Position numbers and translations under genes: made by a program. Shown here piece after piece: positions 1 to 10,146 of a stretch of DNA of 64,000 bases. The first letter of the stretch is position 1; each line of letters opens with the position of its first letter. A model generated the notes under the pieces. It did not search any database, had not been told where the DNA came from, and saw nothing but the letters and a program-made list of their open reading frames with translations. Where the stretch lies: assembly GCA_014529385.2 (NCBI GenBank), contig CM043969.1, forward strand, positions 68,511,176 to 68,575,175, read 5' to 3'. This DNA is from Adiantum capillus-veneris. Its lineage: Eukaryota; Streptophyta; Polypodiopsida; Polypodiales; Pteridaceae.

Positions 1-1
1 G

Positions 2-2509
2 CAAGCGAGGGAAGACTTTTGGGGACAAAGCTACACTAGTCGATGCACATTTGTATTGGATTGTATGAGCATGGCTCATAGAAAAGATCAAGAAGAGGAA
101 TGCTTTGAGTTTACTTTTGATGGAAAGAAGGCATGTAGTAAAGCATGGTATGTAATGCATGGAATAGGAAAGTCAACATTTTACAGGCTGCGTAAAAAAT
201 TCTTGGATGGAGCATGCAATGGCAATCATGGAAACACTGGAATAATAAGGAAGAGCTTGACACATGTTGAGATGGCAAAAGCACTCATACAAGGCTTCAT
301 AGATAATAATGCAGATCAAATGCCATATAAGTCAAGGACAACCATGCATGGCACTTGGGAAACTCAACGTGTTCTACCAACGATGTACAAACAAGTGGAC
401 ATTTTGCGGGAAGTAAACGACACACTTGTCACAATTGAATACAAAACGTTGTCACAGCCAACATTCTCAAGGTTATGGAACACAGTCTTCAAAACAGTCA
501 CTTTATCAAAATCAAGCACATTCTCTAAATGTGACATTTGCACATCCATAAAGGTCAAGCTGGAGTCTACCAAAAATCAGGTGGAGCGTGCTAGATACAT
601 GGCACAGAGGAAATCACACATGTTGCAACAAATGAGTTGTAGAAATCTGTACTATGCTTGGAGGAGCTCTTCAGAAATGAATCCAACCAAGTTCTTGTGC
701 ATTATACATGACAAGATGGACCAAAGTAAGACTGCTATACCACAAATTAAACCAGTTCCAAAATCTCTCAATGGAGTTGAGAGGCTTCCAGTATCCTTGA
801 CAGGAATGCTCACTCATGGACATGGAAAAACAGCTTATGGTCACTTTGCATTGGGATTATGGCCGAGTGATCCCAACTTCACAATTGCATCTCTCTCAAA
901 ATGTCTAAGAAACTTAGAAAGAAGAGATAAACATATGTTTGGTGACTTGAGATTACAAAACTCAAGTGTAGAACCACGAACAAATATTTTTTATTGTGTT
1001 TTGTCTACAGCTTCTCTCTATCACCATATGAAAGTGCTTCAGGAGAAAAACCAGTACTGCAAGGAACAAAGTGCTCAGAATGAAGAGGCAGAGACTGATC
1101 TAATCACAAATGTGAATGTGGACACTGAGAATTTTGCTTCTAGACAGGGAAATGATTGTCCAAGGATGCAATCAATCTTTGGTACTAATGCACATGTACA
1201 GGAGGATGGCAATGTATTTGGGTTCAAGAGGTTGCCAAGAACATTGCTGTTGCAACTTGACAATTGTGGTTCAGAAAATAAGAATCGATATGTGTTTGCA
1301 TACCTATCATTGTTGGTTTCACGAGGAGTCTTTGACACTGTACAACTTGGATTTCTTATGGTTGGTCACACTCATGAAGACATTGATGCATTGTTTAGTC
1401 GCTTTTCTGAGAATCTTAGAAAACAAGCCATTTTTACATTTCCACATTTGATGAAGATCTTCAGTGAGTGTGTTAGCATGCATCCAGCACCTTTTCTCCT
1501 ACAAAAGGTGGCAGACTTTAAAGGATTTGTAAAGGGGTTCTTACATGATGGAGCAGATAGCTTAGTGGGTCATTCAAAGCCATTGCAATTTAGGTTCTAT
1601 ATGAGTGATGGAATACCTTTGATGCAGTACCAAGTGCACCCTAAAAATGTGGATTGGTTACCTGAAAATGGTATAGAGTTATGGAAGAGAAATGACCAAG
1701 GAGGAGCCAAGCTTCCTGAAAGTGTTCCAAAAGTATTACCACCCTTTGAGTATGTTAAAGATAGTGAGAAAGTTATGGAAGGAATAAAGAAGTATGTTAG
1801 TTGGTGGAAAGATTACTTGCAAGATAAAGGAGATGAAAGTGAGTATGCTAGGTGGATCAACCCAGTTCTTATGTACTGGGAGAATCTCATGCAAGCTATG
1901 CAAAACCCTGAACAAAGTGAAAACACCTTATTTGATGACTTTTGGCCAAGGAGTATGCGTGAACAAGATCATCCTCTTGAAGTTCCATTGGAAGATGGTC
2001 TAGATGAAGCACTTGACATAATAGAGGGCCACTATTGTGGTCCAATGAGCAACAAACCTGCTGAGGAGTTCAACCCAACTCTTGATGTGGCAAAGGGAGA
2101 CTTTGTACTTGTGCAACCATGTGATGAAAATTACCCAATTTGGTTAGGAGTGGCAGCAACAGATATTGATCAGAACAATGACTCGGCAACCTATCTTCAA
2201 GTGAAGATACAATACTGGGCACCAATTTCAAAGAAGAAGAATGCAAGTGATGTGGAGGTTTACAAGGATTGTTGGAACAAGTATTGGAGAGAGAACATCA
2301 ATGATCCTCAACGTTGGGAAGACACTAGCTGCATCATTTGGGCATGGAAGCCCAAGGGTGGACGAATTCCTGAAAAAATCAAGATTCCAAAGGCAATAAT
2401 CCTCAAGGCCAAAGAGAGTCAGTTGAAACTTGATGAACATGAGGCACCATCAAATGTCAATGCAAATGAAGAGGATTGGTCGCTTAGCATTCGCCTTTCA
2501 ACTTTGTAA
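2..2509 (+). CDS. large DDE/RNase-H-like protein, uncharacterised (5' partial)
   Basis: The frame is open from the window edge to a TAA at 2507-2509, over 830 codons without a stop; the first ATG is at 65 but the N-terminus probably lies outside the window. Seen: a helix-rich start with the segment AWYVMHGIGKSTFYRLRKKF, a CxxC (KCDICTSIK, about 526-555), then three acidic blocks in an order typical of RNase-H-like transposase or integrase cores: IIHDKMDQSK (about 700-730), LLLQLDNCGSENKN (about 1243-1282) and MVGHTHEDIDALFS (about 1360-1400). A charged tail follows. From memory this resembles a plant/animal family of uncharacterised transposon-like proteins (DUF7869 type). Inference: transposase-derived, either an element still open or a domesticated copy. 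I see no terminal inverted repeats in the window. No introns are apparent. The reading frame is certain; the function is not. Confidence 0.7.
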   Translation, partial: QAREDFWGQSYTSRCTFVLDCMSMAHRKDQEEECFEFTFDGKKACSKAWYVMHGIGKSTFYRLRKKFLDGACNGNHGNTGIIRKSLTHVEMAKALIQGFIDNNADQMPYKSRTTMHGTWETQRVLPTMYKQVDILREVNDTLVTIEYKTLSQPTFSRLWNTVFKTVTLSKSSTFSKCDICTSIKVKLESTKNQVERARYMAQRKSHMLQQMSCRNLYYAWRSSSEMNPTKFLCIIHDKMDQSKTAIPQIKPVPKSLNGVERLPVSLTGMLTHGHGKTAYGHFALGLWPSDPNFTIASLSKCLRNLERRDKHMFGDLRLQNSSVEPRTNIFYCVLSTASLYHHMKVLQEKNQYCKEQSAQNEEAETDLITNVNVDTENFASRQGNDCPRMQSIFGTNAHVQEDGNVFGFKRLPRTLLLQLDNCGSENKNRYVFAYLSLLVSRGVFDTVQLGFLMVGHTHEDIDALFSRFSENLRKQAIFTFPHLMKIFSECVSMHPAPFLLQKVADFKGFVKGFLHDGADSLVGHSKPLQFRFYMSDGIPLMQYQVHPKNVDWLPENGIELWKRNDQGGAKLPESVPKVLPPFEYVKDSEKVMEGIKKYVSWWKDYLQDKGDESEYARWINPVLMYWENLMQAMQNPEQSENTLFDDFWPRSMREQDHPLEVPLEDGLDEALDIIEGHYCGPMSNKPAEEFNPTLDVAKGDFVLVQPCDENYPIWLGVAATDIDQNNDSATYLQVKIQYWAPISKKKNASDVEVYKDCWNKYWRENINDPQRWEDTSCIIWAWKPKGGRIPEKIKIPKAIILKAKESQLKLDEHEAPSNVNANEEDWSLSIRLSTL

Positions 2510-2718
2510 TCTTCTAACAATGGGTCCAATTAGTCCACCCATAGCTATGGTCATTATCAAGATTGATAATGGCATCCCACCTTTGTAATCTTCAAGAAAT
2601 CTTATTCAATATGAATGGTGTTTTTTTCACATTAGTCACCCAAGTTTTTCTTGCAACTTACATTTTAATTGTTTTATCAAATGAAGCATGTGTGGGAAGA
2701 AAACTTTGGGTGCATGAG

Positions 2719-2755
<37 letters not shown>

Positions 2756-2951
2756 TTGTAAACTAACATGTGCAAAAACACTCTAGTGTATAGTATGGTT
2801 GTTGAAAACGGACCATATTCGATCTTGCAGACTCATAAGCATCCACTAAACATTGTATCTCAGTTTTCATATGTGCAACAACCTAGTACAATACAACCTT
2901 ACCTCAAGTCCATGAGACACAAAGAATCGTCCCAAATGTGTGAATTTTTCC
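2510..2951. other. intergenic spacer with a TG repeat
   Basis: No coding frame is supported. A short motif (ctttgtaatcttc) occurs at the end of the upstream gene (about 2500-2513) and again at 2581-2593, a possible local duplication. A (TG)n tract lies at 2720-2753. Confidence 0.5.
2720..2753. repeat. (TG)n microsatellite
   Basis: About 17 uninterrupted TG units just downstream of the large open reading frame. Confidence 0.95.
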
Positions 2952-3624
2952 CTATTTTCCTAAATAGGTGTTAAAGGTGCCATCATACGTGAGAAAAGAT
3001 ATACTCTTTCCTCCTTCTTTGAGCTTCTTGAGCTTTTGTGACCTTCGCCATGCAGGGTATGATTTGAGATGTCCTGCCCTCTTGTATTCTCTAGGAGAAT
3101 AACCATAGCTTTCGTCGTCGGAAGAGGAGGAAGGTGAAGAAGAAGGAGAAGAGTGTGCCCTCTTCCTTGCCCTTTTCTTCCTTTTTTTCCTCTCTTCCCT
3201 TTCGGAGTGACAAGAGGCAAATCACATAAAGCCCATGTGTCATTTTCTATAAGTGCATCATTTTATATTACATGGCATCCATCCATTCTTTTGAATTATG
3301 TGCTTTATCAAAAGACAGAGGTTCCTAAACATCATGTAAGCTAGACACAACCAAAGCATAACAATGGGATGCATAAGATGCATGGCTTCTTTTGGGGGTC
3401 TCTTCAAGAGGCCTCCTGAGCTCTCTCTCCTCGTGGAGAGGAAGGGTAATCCCATAAGCGCAAAGTTGTTGAGTAACTTCGGCTTGCAAAGCAGGGTTGC
3501 CCATAGCTTGCTGCAACCTAGTAACAAGATAATTGACAAACATGGGGGCATCATCATTAGCACCTTCATGTGTAAAATCAAAGTTATCAATGTTCATTCT
3601 ACTCTCTTGGTTATTGTTAGCCAT
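2952..3624 (-). pseudogene. gag-like ORF of the LTR element, interrupted by a Copia fragment
   Basis: It starts at ATG 3624-3622 (MANNNQESRMN...) and encodes an N-terminal segment (NYLVTRLQQAMGNPALQAE) to about 3392. About 175 bp of foreign Copia sequence follows (see 3219-3391). A basic then serine-rich segment resumes (KKRKKRARKRAHSS), ending with GGKSISFLTYDGTFNTYLGK and a TAG at 2954-2952. The block around FLTYDGTF is of the kind I remember from plant gypsy Gag proteins. The break adds stops, so the protein is dead. The host family is clear from LTR and PBS; the Gag identity is an inference. Confidence 0.6.
3219..3391 (-). mobile_element. Copia pol fragment inserted in gag
   Basis: About 170 bp nearly collinear with 9460-9630 of the minus-strand Copia element: both share the runs read as caaatcacataaag, ttctataagtgcatca, catcatgtaagctagaca and ataagatgcatggc. 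It covers the stretch between integrase C-terminus and reverse transcriptase (SYAS.CYAL...SLHDV). No LTR ends flank it, so it did not arrive as a whole Copia element. Same orientation as the surrounding gag. Confidence 0.8.
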
Positions 3625-4010
3625 GTACTTACTTAGTGTATGCTTTGAAAATTCAAAACCTTAGTTGCTACCCCTCTTAGCCTTTGAAAACTGGCACTTA
3701 AGTATCTACACCCACAACTCAAATTGGTTAATTATAGAGAGTAGTGGAGTGGGTCTAATATTGCAGAGTTGCCAAGGCCTAGCTCCTTTCGGACTTATTA
3801 TGGCTCAATAATGGTAAAGCCGTAGGCAAGTCTAAAAAGACCCCATTATTAAGTCCAAAGCTCCCGAGGTGTGCACCATATCCCAGGTAGTGGGCTCAAC
3901 AAAACCTATAATAGATCACAGTCCCACTTACCCTAATATAATTAACAAAATCAACCATTTATAGGCTACTTAAAGACTTCTCTTCTTAAGCAAGAAAAGA
4001 GAAACCAAAT
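3625..4010 (-). other. leader between PBS and gag of the LTR element
   Basis: Untranslated 5' leader of the truncated element. Much of it (about 3680-3990) is recognisable in a second, degenerate copy at about 40790-41110, with shared blocks such as tagtggagtgggt, ctcaataatggt, gtaggcaagtct and cagtcccactta. Confidence 0.6.
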
Positions 4011-4022
4011 GCTCTGATACCA
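4011..4022 (-). promoter_or_regulatory. primer-binding site (initiator Met tRNA)
   Basis: Minus strand reads TGGTATCAGAGC, the usual plant PBS for tRNA-iMet, one base from the LTR end at 4024. Confidence 0.9.
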
Positions 4023-4023
4023 A

Positions 4024-5459
4024 TGTAATGGAAATGGCCTATGAACTTTGAGAGTAGCGGAAATTAGAGATAGCACTTTTGTGGATTACTTTGTGAGCAT
4101 AGAGGGCAAACTTAATTGATTGTAGCAACATAAACATAGCATTTAGTTAACTTGGCATGAACAATACTTTTTCTAGAGAGAGAGTTTAGAGAACATGACA
4201 ACACTTGTGAGGACCGGATTTATGTGGAGCCGGTCCCCCCTCCAATAGGAATTTGTATTATAGTTTTTCCCATCAAGAGAGACTTGGTACAATACAATCT
4301 TTGTGTTCCTTGTGACCTAGGTGATGCAATGAAGATGGAAAGCTTCATACATCACGAGCATAACATAAACTTTGTAAAAAGCATCAACTATCCGAAGCCT
4401 CAGTCCCAAGGCCTCAAACACCTTTGAAGGTGGAGAGAGCTAGTGGGGAATGAGGGTAGGCAAGAGGAAGAAGAAATTTTCCATAGGAAAAAGAAATATT
4501 TCTTCACTTATCATGACTCTTCTTGCTAGCATACATAATAGCATAGTAATGAAGATGGAGAAGATGGCAAGCTTAAGCATTGAAGCATGTCTCTTGGTTG
4601 GATTTGCATTCCATAGCCAAGAGTGTTGGTGTAGACTCTCAACCTCTCTACTTGCTTGGAGAAGGAGAGGGAGCTCTTGCACTTTGCACTACACACAATG
4701 AGAGTGTGTGTGGGAGAGTATAACCCCCAAGCATGCCCCTAGCTTCCTTGGTCGACCCCCCCCCCCCCCCCCCCATAGCTCATGCTTGAAGCTCATTGGA
4801 CCCCTCCAGGCCTAGCCAATCACAAGCAAGAGGCATAAGCAAGCATGCTAGTCTTGGGACAAGTGTCCCCCTTTCCCCTTTGAGAGAGAGGACTTGATAA
4901 ATGCAAAAAACAATTAATTAAATTAACTAATTTGTCATTGGACCTCTTGGGAGGCCAACCAATAGGCTTTAGACACACCATGAGGGCAACATGAGGAGTA
5001 ACTTGACAAGTGTCCCATTTTCTTTCTTTGTACCAAGCTTGCCTTGTGTGAGGGTGTGTGTGTTCTCTCTCTAGCCCCCCTTTTGTAGGGCTTGTCCCCT
5101 CCTTGTAGGGATAGTTGTTGACTTTTTGAACACCTTACCCTCAAGAACCTTAGTCAGCAAGCATGACAAAGTACCTCAAGCTTGGGTAGTCAAGCTTCAG
5201 TCCTAGCTTACCTAAGGTCAAAGGACTTTTAAACACTAACCTTTGGAAGTCTTTAATGAAGCTAACCCTAGGGTCTTTAAGCTCCATTAGCATTGCTCTT
5301 TGATAGACCATCTCCCGTTTGGACCCATTACCTTTGGTCACGTGTTGAGATGCATCTAAAGCACATACTTATATTCTAACCCTTGTTCCCGTTTATTCTC
5401 CCACATTAAATGATCAGTTTACTATGAGAAAATCATTTGGGTTGTTAGATTTTATGACA
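4024..5459 (-). repeat. 5' LTR of the truncated element (~1.44 kb)
   Basis: Minus-strand ends TGTCATAA...TTACA match the ends of the solo LTR at 31370-32958, whose boundaries are fixed by a target-site duplication. Shared internal blocks include the sequence around 4204-4245 (accggatttatg...gccggtc, compare 32738-32760) and the outermost block near 5400-5445. A poly-C run (4756-4774) lies inside. Small reading frames in it are not meaningful. Confidence 0.8.
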
Positions 5460-6037
5460 CCATCTCTTGTTTATATAATTCCGCTACAATTAATGAAACT
5501 AGCTTAATTCTATCACAGCTGGTTTTTTCCCCTTAATCATCCAAGTTTTCATACCTTAGCTTACATCGGTAAACATTTCCTTTTATTTTGTTGTCGAGCA
5601 AAGTTTCTCCCACAATGCTTGGCAGTTTGTGTTCAAATGTCTTGCTAGCTCCCCGGGGGATTCATTGTAAAGAAATAAGGGAATGCCACCTATGAGATGC
5701 CAACCTAAGAAAAACCCTATTTATGACATGCAATTTTTTTTCCTTGACTTATTCTATAAGATTTTGACTCAAGTGGCCTTCCAAAACACAAGGAGAATCC
5801 TTCTACGTTAAAAAATTTTATCCATTTTTTTCAAAATGACATGGTTTCCAAGAAGAAACAAAACAGTTCTATGAAAAATTGCTATGTTAGACAATAATTC
5901 TTTTAGGAGGAACAACCTAGACCCAATACAAAGAGGTGTTAATTGCTATCATATTTACATAACTAGTGTCTCACAAGTTGGAGGATAGGAATGTCACTCA
6001 CTTAGGTAGCCATCCTTAGGAGACACAAAAGTCCCCC

Positions 6038-6068
<31 letters not shown>

Positions 6069-7680
6069 AAAAAGAGTTTAAACGCCCCCTCTCTTATTTT
6101 TGAATTTAGGGGGATAATTATTGGGGGCCTACCCCTAACTTATATACTTAAATGTAGCCTTTCCAAAAACATCCCGCCTGTGCACTTACATGGTACAATA
6201 AGTATCCCATGGTCGATCCCCCGGGGTTAGCTCCCATTTGCTAATATCTTCATATCTTTCAGAGATAAAGCACAAAATAACTTACAATTGAACTTATCTA
6301 TTTTTCTTATTATACTCCTATCTAGGCTACAAGAATTAGCAAACTCGCCAAGCTCAAGTTAAGGAATAACTTCAAATATTGCATCAACACTTCCTCAACA
6401 CCTGACACCCTGCAAAGAATTCCCAGGACAGACACTCATTAGGAAGGGTATAGTTGTATAGTTATTTGTGCACACTTGGATGACAATGGTGAGAAGGCCA
6501 TGGTGCTAACAATGTAGTTAAAGGCCAAGCATGGATAGCAATACTGGAATCGAGGATAGACGATGTGAAGATACCAAGTGAAGTGTAGACACTCATGAAG
6601 ATGCAATGAAGAAGTGGATTATTGCTTTTGAAATATTTTCAATGTACTTTTTGATGTAATTTCTGCATTTGCTGTGATGTGCAATTGATGACTCCAACTC
6701 CAAATGGGTTCCAAGATGTATAATCATCATAGAATAGTTGCCTAGGTGTAGGTGTTTATTACTTAATTAGAGGTTCTCATTAGTTTTTGAGTGCTCAAAC
6801 ACTTTTAGTAACCCTATGTATAAAGGTTAGAATGCTAAAATGTATATTTGTTAGAGTTACACCACTCTACTGCTTCATTTTGGGTTAGGGCTTGCTTGTA
6901 CAACTAGTTTGTCCCTTGAGTCAGCCACCAATTGCATATGCATTTAAGCTAAATCTTGTCTTGGTTGGATGCTTTTTGTCTGACTGCCCATTTTTTTTTC
7001 GTACACCCCTTTACCCTATTTCATAAGTTTTTTCATATTTATGGGTTGTTGGGTTTATTAGTGAATATTGACCAACCCAAACCTCATATGCTATATAGGT
7101 AGGAACTCACGATACTTGTCCACATTGTATTCTATATAGGCTAGTCTTTCCCTCTTTTTTTGCATCGTTTGATTGGAAAATTTGTTAACAAGGAGACCCC
7201 TCGACAACAGAGGAGGCAACAGAGGAGAAATCATCGAGTACAATAACATCCGGTTGAGCTTCTACTTATCTATCTGCATCAGTTTCTATGCCAGCAAAAC
7301 GCCTACCTCAGCATGACGGTAATTTTTTTTGAGATATATGTTATTTTATTTTATTTTTGGTCTTTTGAGGACTTTTAACACGAAGATCTACCCCATGTGT
7401 CTCCGATTTGTACCTCTGCAGCACTCTTGTATGGCAAAAGCATATCAGCACATCAATTTTGGCCGTATTTTTGGCCCCTACCTTGGGTGGACAACATACT
7501 TGGAGTTTTCTACTTTTTCTCTCCTTTAGTTTCCCTCTAATAGACCACCATCAGGTGGTGGTCCATGCAATCAAAGCGACTGCTACATCTTGTGGTATCC
7601 TTGATATTTGCTACTATTTTGATTATAAGATCTACAAGGGGTTCTGGTTGGACATCGATGGTTGTGACTCCAAACATTAG
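5460..7680. other. gene-free stretch
   Basis: AT-rich sequence with no supported coding frame, no repeats longer than homopolymers and no RNA gene that I recognise. It contains poly-C followed by poly-A (6033-6073). Short open frames around 7329-7680 look random. Confidence 0.5.
6033..6073. repeat. poly-C / poly-A tract
   Basis: About 26 C followed by about 15 A, uninterrupted. Length is likely unreliable in the assembly. Confidence 0.9.
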
Positions 7681-7729
7681 AAAATTTCGGAGGTCTTTCC
7701 AAGGGCCTTTTAGTAGAGAGAGAAAAAAG

Positions 7730-7956
7730 TGTTGGAATTAGGGTTGCAGAGAAACGCATACAGCTTGGAGAAGATGAAGGAAGCTCAAGGCACACAATAA
7801 AGAGTGTATTACTTAGTGTGCAATGGAAAGATAGATAGCCCTAGAGTGATGGGCGTATATACAATGCTCGGGGGGAAAAACCTCCTAAAGAGGGAAAAAA
7901 TGCCCCGGCGGTCCTAGTGTGTTCACACACATCACTACCACATGTATATGGTAACA
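7730..7956 (-). repeat. 3' LTR of Copia-1
   Basis: Nearly identical to 12158-12384, with TG/CA ends, and preceded on the minus strand by the polypurine tract. The outer flank carries AAAAG, the target duplication. Confidence 0.97.
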
Positions 7957-7966
7957 AATCCCCCTT
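7957..7966 (-). promoter_or_regulatory. polypurine tract of Copia-1
   Basis: Minus strand reads AAGGGGGATT directly before the 3' LTR, the expected plus-strand DNA priming site. Confidence 0.8.
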
Positions 7967-8031
7967 GAAGTGATGCGGTGAACGAGAGCTGGCACATGAG
8001 TAAAGGGAAGTGCCATGCCCTGAGGACATGA

Positions 8032-8481
8032 TCAGTCCACAAAGGGGAGTAAGCCCAAAGCTTTGCAGAAAGCTTCAAGCTTCTCACGAGACAATGCCTT
8101 TGTGAAAATATCTGCAAGGTTGTCCTGTGTTGGCACATAAGCCAAGCTGATCTCTCTTGCTGAGAGCCTCTCCCTGACATAGTTGTAATGCACCTCAATG
8201 TGCTTTGTGCGAGCATGAAAAATTGGGTTCCTCGCAACTGCCAATGCGCTCTGACTGTCAGTGTAGATAGTGTTGGCAGTGTCCTGTCCAACACCCAAAT
8301 CAGCCATAAGGCGTCTGAGCCATACACACTCAACCGTAGTTGTGAAGACTGCCCTGTACTCAGCCTCACAACTCGAAGTGGCCACAGTAGATTCCTTCTT
8401 GCTCAACCATGATATACATGAACTGCCAAGCATGAAACAAAAACCACTTGTGGACACTCGCATGTCAAACAATGAGCCCAA
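8032..8481 (-). pseudogene. Copia-1 RNase H domain
   Basis: Encodes the copia RNase H segment: STSGFCFMLGSSCISWLSKK at the start, then SSCEAEYRA, TDSQSALAV, RTKHIEVHYNYVRE and the tail VPTQDNLADIFTKAL. These are the acidic residues and the C-terminal LADIFTK motif seen in nearly all plant copia elements. It degrades the RNA strand during reverse transcription. It is out of frame with the upstream RT, so one or more indels separate them around 8400-8600. Confidence 0.93.
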
Positions 8482-9527
8482 TCTGAGTCTGAAAAAGCAT
8501 CTAAGTCTGGCAGCAATGATCCCCCCTTGGGATAAAACAAGCCAAGATGTAAAGTGCCACTAAGGTAGCGGAAAATTCTCTCGACAGAACTTGCCAATGC
8601 TTAGACCCGGGGCTATGCATAAATCTGCTAACCTGTGAGACTACAAACTGAATATCTGGCCTCGTGTTGCATACATAAATGAGGCAGCCAATAGCAGTTT
8701 GGTAAAGAGTGACATCAGCAGGATCGCCAGCATCATGTAGACTCAACTTCAAACGTGTTTCCATGGGAGTGGCAATAGGTTTGCAATCCTCAAGTCCAAA
8801 TTTACATAGCAATGTCTCTATGTAACTTTTCTGACACAAGGCAATACCACCATCACACTGTTTAAACTGTATACTTAAGTAATGATGCAACATCCCCAAA
8901 TCTTTCATCTTGAAAGTAACATTCAAATCAGCCTTAAATTCAGCAATATGTCTCTCATTTGGTCTAGTGATCAACAAATCATTGACATAAAGAACCACAA
9001 TGAGAAGTACATCACCCTCAAGCTTTACATACAATGTGCTTTCTGTTGGACTGTTATGAAAGCCTCGTTTAACCAAATGAGTGTCAGATTTCTCATACCA
9101 AGCACGAGGAGATTGCTTCAACCCATACAAAGCTTTCTTACATCTGCACACTTTGTCCTCTTGTCCTTTTATGACAAAACCGCGAGGCTGCGTTACATAA
9201 ACTTCCTCAAATATGTCACCATTCAAGAAAGCAGTAACAATGTCTGATTGATGTACATCCCAACCAAAATGAGCTGCCAATGCACATACAAAGCGCACCG
9301 TAGTCATACGACAAGTGGGAGAAAAAGTCTCTTCATAATCTATGCCTTTTGTTGTGCATAACCCTTTGCAACAAGCCGAGCCTTATGGCGATCGATCTCA
9401 CCATCGGCTTGCGTTTCAACTTGTAAACCCACTTCGTAGCAATGTCCTTTTTGCCAGGGTGCAAATCACATAAAGTCCATGTGTCATTTTCTATAAGTGC
9501 ATCATATTCTGATTGCATGGCAGTCAT
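8403..9527 (-). pseudogene. Copia-1 reverse transcriptase (RVT_2), frameshifted
   Basis: Begins with EYDALIENDTWTL and TKWVYKLKRKP (about 9500-9400), shifts frame near 9400, and continues from about 9307 with HFGWDVHQSDIVTAFLNGDI, KALYGLKQSPRAWYE, LYVNDLLI and TRPDIQF, then shifts again near 8560-8600 to RIFRYLSGTLHLGLF. These are the RVT_2 blocks in order. The catalytic YVDD is YVND here, losing one aspartate that binds metal; Copia-2 still has YVDD. It copies element RNA into cDNA in active relatives; this copy should be inactive. Confidence 0.93.
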
Positions 9528-9808
9528 CCAATTTTTTGAATTCTGTTTTCATCAAAAGACAGAGGCTCCTCAACATCATGTAAGCTAGACACAGCCAAAG
9601 CATAACAATCTGATGCATAAGATGCATGGCGAGAGCCTGAACGAGTACGACTAGACAAAGGTGCATCCAATTTACTGTCACGCAAAGTGTGCACATGCAA
9701 TTTTGGCATACCTCTAGCCTGCTCATTTTCAGCCCTTTCCTCATCAAGTACATCATGTACATCTGCATCAGTAATAGGCTGATCTGTAACATTTTCAGAA
9801 ACCCTCAT
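9524..9808 (-). pseudogene. Copia-1 integrase-RT linker
   Basis: Variable region between integrase C-terminus and RT (SRTRSGSRHASYASDCYALAVSSLHD). It is in frame with the preceding integrase piece apart from a TAG at 9812-9814. A copy of this stretch was carried into the gag at 3219-3391. Confidence 0.8.
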
Positions 9809-9811
9809 AGG

Positions 9812-10117
9812 CTATACATTTTCCTCATTGGAAATTACATTCGTATTTCCACCACTGAAAAGAGGCAACAAAGTGTCATAAATGTCCTGTGAGCTTACAT
9901 TATTGTCTCTAGTACATGACAGCAAGGGCTGAACAGAATCTTCCACAAACACTACATCACGTGAAACCACAATACACTTTGTTTGCGGATGATATAACAT
10001 GTAACCTTTTCTTTCAGCACTATAACCAACAAAAATACATTTGACAGCCTTATCATCCAATTTTATGTGTTGTGTTTGTGGCACCAAAGCATATGCCAAA
10101 CAGCCAAAAACACGCAT
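9812..10117 (-). pseudogene. Copia-1 integrase C-terminal part
   Basis: RVFGCLAYALVPQ, KLDDKAVKCIFVGYSAERKGYML and VVSRDVVFVED are the conserved copia stretch just after the integrase catalytic core. The core is missing: sequence jumps from GKMQRS...DGSVRAT directly to this block at a CATGTG motif (10115-10120). Confidence 0.9.
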
Positions 10118-10146
10118 GTGGCCCTAACTGAACCATCCTTTGGAAA

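Larger units (their letters stand above)
2952..5459 (-). mobile_element. LTR retrotransposon, 5' part (LTR, PBS, gag), truncated
   Basis: Read on the minus strand: an LTR (5459 to 4024, starting TGTCATAA and ending TTACA), a PBS matching plant initiator-Met tRNA (4022 to 4011), a leader, then a gag reading frame from the ATG at 3624. No protease, reverse transcriptase or second LTR follows; homology stops near 2952, so this is a 5' fragment. The LTR is homologous in its ends and several internal blocks to the solo LTR at 31370-32958, so this family has at least two LTR copies here, plus a leader relic near 40.8 kb. The gag style suggests Ty3/gypsy; this is inference since no pol is present. 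Confidence 0.75.

Noticed and set aside
1075-1451. Antisense and shifted frames within the large DDE-like gene
   Set aside because: Shadows of the real frame, whose protein motifs are clear.
5401-5405. Alternative LTR boundary at CCACA (TGTGGG on minus strand)
   Set aside because: Homology with the solo LTR continues outward to TGTCATAA, where the solo copy has its target duplication.
7329-7680. Two overlapping short frames
   Set aside because: Look random; end just at the foldback arm.
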